Below, in pieces: positions 9,279-15,714 of a DNA stretch of 50,027 bases (the stretch's first letter is position 1; the number at the start of each line of letters is the position of its first letter). The DNA is from an uncultured Sphingomonas sp. Lineage in GTDB: Bacteria > Pseudomonadota > Alphaproteobacteria > Sphingomonadales > Sphingomonadaceae. Position numbers and translations under genes: made by a program. The stretch is taken from the NCBI GenBank assembly GCA_913775975.1, contig CAJYLQ010000012.1, forward strand, positions 1 through 50,027, given 5' to 3'. Under the pieces are notes generated by a model. It was not told where the DNA came from, did no database searches, and saw only the letters and a list, made by a program, of their open reading frames with translations.

Positions 9279-9403
9279 CGCCGGAACCTTAGGCTGCTCC
9301 GCCCGCTCCCCCACCCGGCCACCCACAGCGTACCCTTGTTGGGAGGCCGGGTGGGGGAGCGGGCTGGTGCCGCGAAACGTGTCTCGGCACGTTTCCAAAC
9401 GGA
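9203..9403. repeat. Palindromic MITE-like repeat, copy 1 (201 bp)
   Basis: Shares with 26094-26240 a left block (GCTGTTTGGAA then a CGCGAAA-centred small hairpin) and a right block containing a near-perfect long palindrome around GCCGGGTGGGGGAGCGGG, ending ...GTTTCCAAACGGA. The outer ends are inverted copies (GTTTGGAAAC / GTTTCCAAAC). This copy has about 54 extra bases (roughly 9249-9302) not present in copy 2; these carry the ATG used by the beta-mannosidase gene. The right end lies 3 nt after the GH20 stop codon. No ORF of its own. Confidence 0.75.
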
Positions 9404-9406
9404 GTC

Positions 9407-11752
9407 TCACTTGCCCCGCTCCGTCAGCACCACCCGCTCGACCGCGTAGAAGGGATCGCTGACCGGCGACGTGAACTGGAAGCACAGGTCGCGATCCCCC
9501 GCCCCCGTCCCCGCCCCCGCCGGCAGGCTGCCGGTGAAGGCGAAGCGCTGCGGCGCGGTCTTCGGATCGGGCAGCGGGAAGGTGGCGGCGACGGTCGGCT
9601 TGCCGCCCTCATCGGTACAGCCGGCCAGCACGACCAGCTCCCCGAACGGCGTCACATTGTAATGCTGCCGCACCTTGGTCGCGTCATGCGCCAGGCCATA
9701 ATGGCGCGCCAGCCGCGCGACCTCGACGGTAAAGCCCCCCGCCACGTCCAGCGGCGCGGCCGGGTAGAGCGTGCAGGTGTCGAACAGGTTGACGTTATAG
9801 ACCGGCGCGTTCGCCGTCGCCTCCGACGAAAGCGGCACGCGCAGGCCCAGCGCGCCGCGTGGACAGGCCGCCATCTCCGACGCGGTGCGCGTCAGCAGGG
9901 CGGCGCGCGACGTGTCGAACATCCGCGCCGCCGCCGTCTCCGTCCCGTCCGCGCGGAACGCCGCCGCGCGGATCACCGCCCCCGGCACCAGCGTCAGCGG
10001 CCCGGCATAGGCGGGCGAGGCCGGACCCGGCGCGCTGCCGTCCGTCGTGTAGCGGATCGTGCCCCATGGCGCCTGCGTCGCCAGCGACACCGTCACTCGG
10101 TTGGCGCGCAGCGCGTCGCCGCGCGTGCCCTGCAGCGTGTATCCGACCGCGAAGGCGCTGTCCGCCACCTCCACGCCCCCGGCCCGCCAGCGCCGCGCCT
10201 GCGCATCGACGCGCGGCAGGAAGCCGGCGAAATCGCGCGCCGCCTTCGGGCTCCACCCCATTTCCGCGATCGCGGCGGCGCGGGGGAAGACCAGATGCTC
10301 CAGCTGGTAGGGGGTGACGATATACTCGCTCCAAGCATTGCCCTGCGCGCCCAGCACATGCCCCGCCTTGTCCGGCGCGATCCCCGCCGGCATCGGTTCG
10401 TAGCGATAGACATCGGCCAGCATCTGGATCGACAGCCGCCCCGGCGGCTCGTCCGCCCGGCCGCTTTGCAGGCTGTCGAGATACAGCGTCGGCGCGGGGC
10501 TCAGCACCACGTCGTGCCCGGCATTGGCCGCGTCCACCGCGCCCTTCTCCCCCCGCCACGACATGACGGAGGCGGACGGTGGCAGGCCGCCCTCCAGTAT
10601 CTCGTCCCAGCCGATCAGGCGGCGCCCCTTAGACGCCAGATACTCGCCGAACTGGTCGATCAGCCAGCTTTGCAGCCCGTTCTCGTCCTTCAGCCCCAGC
10701 GCGGCGATCTGAGCCTGCACGGCGGGGCTGCGCTGCCACTGGTCCTTCACCGCTTCGTCCCCGCCGAGATGGACATAGGTGCCGGGAAAGACCGCCATCA
10801 GCTCGTCCAGCACCGCCTTGACGAAGGCGACGCCGCGCGGCCCGGGATCGAGCAGATAGGGATTGACGCCCCAGTCATGGCTGACCGGCGGCCGGTCGCC
10901 CAGCACGCCATATTCGGGATAGGCGGCAACCAGCGCCTGCGCATGGCCGGGCAGGTCGATCTCCGGCACGATCGTGATCCCGCGCGCGGCGGCGTGGGCG
11001 ACCAGCGCCCGCAGCTCGGCCTGCGTATAGAAGCCGCCGACGCTCGCCCCGCCCGTCACGGGCGCGCCGGTGGAGGGCGGCTGCCGCCACGCGCCGACCT
11101 GCGTCAGCTTCGAGAAGCGCTTCACTTCGAAGCGCCAGCCCTGATCGTCCGTCAGGTGCAGGTGCAGCGTGTTGAGCTTCACCGCCGCCATCTGGTCGAC
11201 GATGCGATACAGTTCCCCGATCGGCTGGAAGTGGCGCGCGGGGTCGATCATCAACCCCCGCCAGCCGAAGCGCGGCGCATCCGCGATCGTCACCGCGCCG
11301 ATCGCGACCGGCCGGCCCGTCGCCGCGTCGGGGCTCGCCAGCTGCGCCAGCGTCATCGCGCCCCATACCAGCCCCGCATCGCCCGACGCGGCGATGGTGA
11401 TCCCGCGCGGATCGACGGTCAGGCGATACGCCTCCGCCCCCTTGATCCGGGCATCGCGGACGAAGCGAACGGGCGCGGTGCCGGCCACGGGCAGCAGCGT
11501 CAGCCCGCGCACGGTCCTGACCTGCTCCGCCAGCAGCCGCGCCGCCGCCATCGCCCCCGCATCCCTGGCCGGGGCGCCGATGCGCGTGCCCTCCGCCAGC
11601 GTGAACGCACCCGCCGCCGGCACGACGGAGGCGGGCATCGGCACCAGCGGCAGCGGCAGCGGCTCCCCCGCCACGGCCGGCGCGGTTGCCGCCAGCGTCG
11701 CCGCGAGCAGCAGCCCCATCGTCACACCGCCGCCGCGAACCCGGTCACGCAT
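9407..11752 (-). CDS. GH20 beta-N-acetylhexosaminidase, exported
   Basis: 781 aa from ATG 11752, chosen because AGGGGAGA lies 7 nt upstream; in-frame codons further upstream lack such a site. A Sec signal follows (GLLLAATLAATAPAVAG). Domains in order: GH20b-like N-terminal domain (residues ~35-150), GH20 catalytic barrel with GWRGLMIDPARHFQP, HLHLTDDQGWR and YVHLGGDEAVK (catalytic Asp-Glu at about 332-333), WDEILEGG, and a C-terminal beta domain (CHB_HEX_C-like, IRYTTDGSAPGPASP) followed by a ~130-residue tail with four Cys. The enzyme removes terminal beta-GlcNAc (or GalNAc), opening complex N-glycans to the mannosidases encoded downstream. It is the first gene of the minus-strand block, divergent from cutC, with a candidate operator upstream at 11826-11844. 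Confidence 0.94.
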   Translation of the reverse strand: MRDRVRGGGVTMGLLLAATLAATAPAVAGEPLPLPLVPMPASVVPAAGAFTLAEGTRIGAPARDAGAMAAARLLAEQVRTVRGLTLLPVAGTAPVRFVRDARIKGAEAYRLTVDPRGITIAASGDAGLVWGAMTLAQLASPDAATGRPVAIGAVTIADAPRFGWRGLMIDPARHFQPIGELYRIVDQMAAVKLNTLHLHLTDDQGWRFEVKRFSKLTQVGAWRQPPSTGAPVTGGASVGGFYTQAELRALVAHAAARGITIVPEIDLPGHAQALVAAYPEYGVLGDRPPVSHDWGVNPYLLDPGPRGVAFVKAVLDELMAVFPGTYVHLGGDEAVKDQWQRSPAVQAQIAALGLKDENGLQSWLIDQFGEYLASKGRRLIGWDEILEGGLPPSASVMSWRGEKGAVDAANAGHDVVLSPAPTLYLDSLQSGRADEPPGRLSIQMLADVYRYEPMPAGIAPDKAGHVLGAQGNAWSEYIVTPYQLEHLVFPRAAAIAEMGWSPKAARDFAGFLPRVDAQARRWRAGGVEVADSAFAVGYTLQGTRGDALRANRVTVSLATQAPWGTIRYTTDGSAPGPASPAYAGPLTLVPGAVIRAAAFRADGTETAAARMFDTSRAALLTRTASEMAACPRGALGLRVPLSSEATANAPVYNVNLFDTCTLYPAAPLDVAGGFTVEVARLARHYGLAHDATKVRQHYNVTPFGELVVLAGCTDEGGKPTVAATFPLPDPKTAPQRFAFTGSLPAGAGTGAGDRDLCFQFTSPVSDPFYAVERVVLTERGK

Positions 11753-11825
11753 CGCCCATCTCCCCTGGCCGCCCGCTCTCCGCAGGGGCCGGTGCATCCG
11801 CCGGCATGTGATCCGACACGGATCG

Positions 11826-11844
11826 ATAACCAATATGGGACCAA
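11826..11844. promoter_or_regulatory. Candidate GntR-type operator in the GH20/cutC divergent region
   Basis: ATAACCAATATGGGACCAA at this site matches ATAACCAATGGGACCAA at 12717-12733, in front of the GntR gene, apart from a 2-base insertion. The 191-bp region 11753-11943 between the divergent genes holds no other clear element. Two TGGT/ACCA-type half-sites are usual for GntR/HutC proteins such as NagQ. Presence near both blocks of the locus suggests one regulator controls both; binding is inferred only. Confidence 0.45.
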
Positions 11845-11943
11845 GCGCACAATGTTTTTTGCAATTGCGGGTCCGTTGTGGAAAGCTGGCTGACCATGCC
11901 CGGCCAAAGGGACGGCGTGCAGCGAGCGGGGGGTCAGACGAAG

Positions 11944-12720
11944 ATGGCGGAAACGTCGATGCCAGCCGCTACCCGGGCATCGGGCTTCGTCGAAATCTGC
12001 GTGGAATCGCTCGCCGGCGCGCGCGCCGCGATCGCCGGCGGGGCGGACCAGATCGAGCTGTGCAGCGCACTCGCGCTTGGCGGGCTGACGCCGTCCGCCG
12101 GGCTGGTCGAATGCGTGCTCGATGCAACGCGGGGCACGGGTGTCACGGTGCGGGCGATGGTCCGCGCCCGGCCCGGCGGCTTCGTGCTCGACGCGGACGA
12201 TCTGGCGGTGGCGGTCGCGGAGGCGCGGCAGCTGGCGGCGCTGGGGGTCGACGGCCTCGTCTTCGGCGCGACGCGAGGCGACGGGATCGATCACGATGCG
12301 CTGCGCCACTGGCGCGACGCCCTGGGCGAGCGGCGCCCCGCCCTCACCTTCCACCGCGCGATCGATACGCTGTCCGATCCCGTCTCGGCGGTCGCGCCGC
12401 TGGTCGATCTCGGCTTCGACCAGATCCTGACGTCGGGCGGCGCGACGAGCGCGATGGCGGGTGCCGCGACGATCGCGGCGATGCACCGGGCGGCGGCGGG
12501 GCGATGCCGGATCGTTGCGGGCGCGGGTGTGCGCGCGGACACCGCCACGGCGCTCGTCGCGGCGGCAGGGACGCGCGCGCTGCACGGCTCCGCCCGTGCG
12601 CCCGCCGCCGCCACGACTGTCCCGCCCGCCGATCCGTTTGGATTTGGCTTTGCGCCGCAACCCGCCGATATAGCGGTGGTGAGGGCATTGCGCGCGGCCG
12701 TCGACAATGCCATTCTATAA
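11944..12720 (+). CDS. cutC: CutC-family TIM-barrel protein in the GlcNAc/N-glycan locus
   Basis: 258 aa from ATG 11944 (G-rich stretch upstream); a GTG at 11878 and an ATG at 11959 are alternatives. CutC signatures are VEICVESLAGARAAIAGGA, IELCSALALGGLTPSAGLV, RARPGGFVLDADDL, LGVDGLVFGATRGDG, FHRAIDTLSDP and ILTSGGATSAM. No signal peptide or membrane segment is seen, so it should be cytoplasmic. The family name comes from a proposed copper-homeostasis role, which is weakly supported in bacteria. Here the gene faces a hexosaminidase gene and precedes the regulator and nagBA genes, which suggests a role in amino-sugar catabolism instead. No copper gene lies nearby. The family is certain, the function is not known. 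The candidate operator overlaps its stop codon. Confidence 0.85.
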   Translation: MAETSMPAATRASGFVEICVESLAGARAAIAGGADQIELCSALALGGLTPSAGLVECVLDATRGTGVTVRAMVRARPGGFVLDADDLAVAVAEARQLAALGVDGLVFGATRGDGIDHDALRHWRDALGERRPALTFHRAIDTLSDPVSAVAPLVDLGFDQILTSGGATSAMAGAATIAAMHRAAAGRCRIVAGAGVRADTATALVAAAGTRALHGSARAPAAATTVPPADPFGFGFAPQPADIAVVRALRAAVDNAIL

Positions 12721-12738
12721 CCAATGGGACCAATTGGG
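12717..12738. promoter_or_regulatory. Candidate autoregulatory operator before the GntR gene
   Basis: ATAACCAATGGGACCAATTGGG spans the cutC stop codon and ends 50 bp before the regulator's ATG. It shares its core with 11826-11844 and contains the palindrome CCAATTGG. It is likely a binding site for the regulator encoded just downstream. Confidence 0.45.
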
Positions 12739-12788
12739 ATGAGCGGCAATCCTGTCACGGTCGCTGCAAACGGGGACACCGCCGCGTC

Positions 12789-13526
12789 ATGACCTTTTCC
12801 GCGCGCATCGGCGAGCTGACGGATCGCGATCCCGCGCCGCTCTACGTGCAGTTCGCGCGCCTGATCCGCAAGGCGATCGGCGACGGCGTGCTGGAAGAAG
12901 GCGCGGCGTTACCCGCCGAGCGCGATCTGGCGACCGAATATGGCGTATCGCGCATCACCATCCGCCGCGCGATGGCGGAACTGGTGGAGGAGGGCCTGCT
13001 CTCCCGCCGGCGCGGCGCGGGCACCGTCGTCACCCACCGCATCGAAAAGAGCTTCGCCCGCATCACCTCCTTCTCCGAGGACATGGCCGCGCGCGGCCGC
13101 GTGCCCAGCAGCAGCTGGATCATGCGCGCCGCCGGGCTCGTCACCCCGGGTGAGGCGATGCAGCTGAACCTGTCGCCGGGCGCCCCTGTCCTTCGCTTCC
13201 ACCGCATCCGCTATGCCGACGAGGCGCCGATGGCGCTGGAGTTTTCCACCATCCCCGGCTGGTGCCTGAACGGCGTGGAGGACGTGGCGGACTCGCTCTA
13301 CGCCGCTCTGGCCGGCGCCGGGCATCGGCCGGTGCGCGCGCTGCAGCGGCTGCGCGCGGTGCCGTTCCTGGGCGGCCATGCGCGGCAGCTGGGCATCGAC
13401 GCGGGCAGCCCCGGCCTGCTCATCGAACGGTGCGGCTTCCTACGTGATGGGCGGGCGGTGGAGTTCACCCAATCCTATTACCGGGGCGACGCCTATGATT
13501 TCGTCGCCGAACTGACGGACCTGTGA
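12789..13526 (+). CDS. nagQ: GntR/HutC-family regulator of GlcNAc utilisation (NagQ-like)
   Basis: 245 aa, ATG at 12789 with GGGGAC upstream. The N-terminal winged helix-turn-helix (residues ~15-80) has the GntR pattern PLYVQFARLIRKAI, ALPAERDLATEYGVSRITIR and LVEEGLLSRRRGAGT. The rest (~95-240) is a UTRA ligand domain with ITSFSEDMAARGRVPSS and SYYRGDAYDFVAEL at the end, as in HutC/NagR-type proteins that bind phosphorylated amino sugars. The stop overlaps the start of the SIS gene, so it is the first gene of a coupled nag operon. By context it probably represses both arms of the locus until GlcNAc-6-P or GlcN-6-P accumulates. The symbol follows the name used for GntR regulators of nag genes in proteobacteria. 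Confidence 0.85.
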   Translation: MTFSARIGELTDRDPAPLYVQFARLIRKAIGDGVLEEGAALPAERDLATEYGVSRITIRRAMAELVEEGLLSRRRGAGTVVTHRIEKSFARITSFSEDMAARGRVPSSSWIMRAAGLVTPGEAMQLNLSPGAPVLRFHRIRYADEAPMALEFSTIPGWCLNGVEDVADSLYAALAGAGHRPVRALQRLRAVPFLGGHARQLGIDAGSPGLLIERCGFLRDGRAVEFTQSYYRGDAYDFVAELTDL

Positions 13527-14572
13527 CGCGCATGATCGATACGCTGGCGCCCCGCGCCTCCGACAGCCTGATGCGCCGCGAGACGCTGGAGGCGCCGGAG
13601 GCGGTGGCGCGGCTGCTCGCGGGCAACCGCGCCGCGATCGCCACCCTGGCGGAGCGGCTGCGGACCGAGCCCGTCCGCCTCGTCGCGACTTGCGCGCGCG
13701 GATCGTCCGATCATGCCGCCACCTATGGCAAATATCTGATCGAGACGCTGGTCGGCGTGCCGGTGGTGTCGATCGCCCCCTCCATCGCCTCGCTGTTCGC
13801 CTCGCCCGTCGCGACCAGCGAGGCGCTGTGCATCGCCATCTCGCAGTCGGGCCGCAGCCCGGACCTATTGGCGACGGTCGATGCGTGGCAGGCGGCGGGC
13901 GTGCCCGTCGCGGCGCTGGTCAATGACGATTCCTCGCCACTGGCGACCCGCGCCGACACGCTGCTGCCCCTGATGGCGGGGGCCGAGCGATCGGTCGCGG
14001 CGACCAAGTCCTGCATCGCGGCGATGGCCGGGCTGGCCGCGCTGGTCGCCGCCTGGTCGGGCGACGCCGCGCTGACCCGCGCGGTCGCGATGCTGCCCGA
14101 CCTGCTGGCCCGCGCGGTGGCGCAGGACTGGAGCGCGGGCGTCGCGCCGCTCGCCGCCGCGCGACAGATGTTCGTGATCGGCCGCGGCTATGGCTTCGCC
14201 GCCGCGCAGGAGGCGGGGCTGAAGCTTAAGGAGACCTGCGCGATCCAGGCCGAACCGTTCAGCGCGGCGGAGGTGCGCCACGGCCCAATGACGATCATCG
14301 GCCCCGGCTTTCCGGTGCTGGCGCTCGCCACCTCCGACGCGGCGGGCGCTGGCGTGGTGGCAACGGCAAAGGAGTTCGCCGGGCGCGGCGCGATCGTGCT
14401 GACTGCCCATGCCGGCGGCGACGGCCTGCTGCCGGTGGAGGCGGCGCATCCGGCGATCGAGCCGATCCTGATGCTCGCCAGCTTCTATGCCCTGGCCGAA
14501 CAGCTGGCCCGCGCGCGCGGGCTGGACCCCGATCAACCCCCGCATCTGGCGAAGGTGACGCAGACGCGATGA
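13523..14572 (+). CDS. nagB-II: SIS-type glucosamine-6-phosphate deaminase (NagB-II)
   Basis: 349 aa from GTG 13523 (GTGA overlap with the regulator stop) or 346 aa from ATG 13532. Two SIS domains: the first holds TCARGSSDHAATYGKYLIE and ISQSGRSPDLL, with GAERSVAATKSCIA; the second holds GRGYGFAAAQEAGLKLKET and FSAAEVRHGPMTII; the C-terminus LDPDQPPHLAKVTQT is typical of the GlmS/AgaS/NagB-II group. There is no glutaminase domain, so it is not GlmS. Placed between the regulator and nagA, it should convert GlcN-6-P to fructose-6-P and ammonia in the cytoplasm. The 3' end overlaps nagA by four bases (ATGA). Confidence 0.9.
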   Translation: MTRMIDTLAPRASDSLMRRETLEAPEAVARLLAGNRAAIATLAERLRTEPVRLVATCARGSSDHAATYGKYLIETLVGVPVVSIAPSIASLFASPVATSEALCIAISQSGRSPDLLATVDAWQAAGVPVAALVNDDSSPLATRADTLLPLMAGAERSVAATKSCIAAMAGLAALVAAWSGDAALTRAVAMLPDLLARAVAQDWSAGVAPLAAARQMFVIGRGYGFAAAQEAGLKLKETCAIQAEPFSAAEVRHGPMTIIGPGFPVLALATSDAAGAGVVATAKEFAGRGAIVLTAHAGGDGLLPVEAAHPAIEPILMLASFYALAEQLARARGLDPDQPPHLAKVTQTR

Positions 14573-15714
14573 CCATCCATCGTTTCACCGGCGGCCATGT
14601 CGTGACGCCCGACGGCGTGTGGCGCGGCGTCGCAATCACCGTGGCCGAAAATGGCCGGATCGCCGTCCTCGCCCCGCTCGACAGCGCCGACACCGATGAC
14701 GGCGCGATCGATCTGGCCGGCGGCTGGCTGATGCCGGGCTTCATCGACAGCCAAGTGAATGGCGGCGGCGGCGTGCTGTTCAACGACGAGACGAGCGTCG
14801 ACGGGATCGCCGCGATCGCCCGCGCACACGCCGCCTTCGGCACGACCGCGCTGATGCCGACGCTGATCAGCGACCACCCCGACCGGATCGCCCTGGCGCT
14901 GGAGGCGAGCGACGCGGCGATCGCGGCGGGCGTGCCGGGCGTCGTCGGCGTGCATATCGAGGGGCCGTTCCTGTCGCCCGCGCGCAAGGGCATCCATGAC
15001 GAGAGCCGCTTCCGCCTGCTGGATGCGGAGATGGTCGCGCTGCTGTCGCGCCCGCATCGCGGCGCGGTGATGGTGACGATCGCGCCCGAACTCGCCGATC
15101 CGGCGGATATCGCCGCGCTGGCGGCGGCCGGGGTGCGCGTGTCGGCGGGGCATACCGAACTCAGTTATGACGGCGCGATCGCCGCGTTCGACGCGGGGCT
15201 GACGGGCGTCACCCATCTGTTCAACGCGATGCCGCCGATGCTGCAACGCGTGCCGGGGCTGGTCGGCGCGGCGCTGGACGATCCGCGCCCCTGGTGCGGG
15301 CTGATCGTCGACGGCGTCCATGTCGCCCCCGCCGTGCTGCGCGTCGCGATCCGCGCGCGCGGGGCGGAGCGGATGATGCTCGTCACCGACGCCATGTCCT
15401 CGGTCGGCGCGGTGGAGAAGGACTTCACCTTGCAGGGCCGCCGTATCCGCGTCGCGAACGGCATCGCCGCCTATGAGGACGGGACGCTGGCGGGATCGGA
15501 TCTCGACATGGCCGGCGCGGTCGCCAACGCGGTGCGGCTGCTGGGCCTGCCGCCCGCAACGGCGGCGCACATGGCCGCCGCCAGCCCGGCCGCGTTCCTG
15601 GGCCTGTCCGCCGAGCGCGGGCGGCTGGCGCCGGGCCTGCGCGCGGACTGGGTTGCGCTGGACGCGGAGTTCAAGCCGCGCGGGACATGGATCGGCGGGG
15701 AGCGCGTGGCATGA
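14569..15714 (+). CDS. nagA: N-acetylglucosamine-6-phosphate deacetylase
   Basis: 381 aa, start ATG overlapping the previous stop. It is an amidohydrolase barrel of usual NagA length with GFIDSQVNGGGGVLFND, HIEGPFLSPARKGIHDE (metal-binding Glu), AGHTELSYDGAI and GVTHLFNAMPPM (metal and substrate His), MLVTDAMSSVG (catalytic Asp) and a C-terminal LRADWVALDAEFK strand. It removes acetate from GlcNAc-6-P arriving through the PTS, giving GlcN-6-P for the adjacent deaminase. Cytoplasmic, no signal. It is coupled to its neighbours on both sides by four-base overlaps. Confidence 0.96.
   Translation: MTIHRFTGGHVVTPDGVWRGVAITVAENGRIAVLAPLDSADTDDGAIDLAGGWLMPGFIDSQVNGGGGVLFNDETSVDGIAAIARAHAAFGTTALMPTLISDHPDRIALALEASDAAIAAGVPGVVGVHIEGPFLSPARKGIHDESRFRLLDAEMVALLSRPHRGAVMVTIAPELADPADIAALAAAGVRVSAGHTELSYDGAIAAFDAGLTGVTHLFNAMPPMLQRVPGLVGAALDDPRPWCGLIVDGVHVAPAVLRVAIRARGAERMMLVTDAMSSVGAVEKDFTLQGRRIRVANGIAAYEDGTLAGSDLDMAGAVANAVRLLGLPPATAAHMAAASPAAFLGLSAERGRLAPGLRADWVALDAEFKPRGTWIGGERVA

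Noticed and set aside
9278..9485. Extension of the beta-mannosidase to a start at 9485
   Set aside because: It would run through the whole palindromic repeat and overlap the GH20 gene; ATG 9278 has a better ribosome site.
11944..12720. Copper homeostasis as the function of the CutC-family gene
   Set aside because: Only the family name supports it; the neighbours are all sugar genes.
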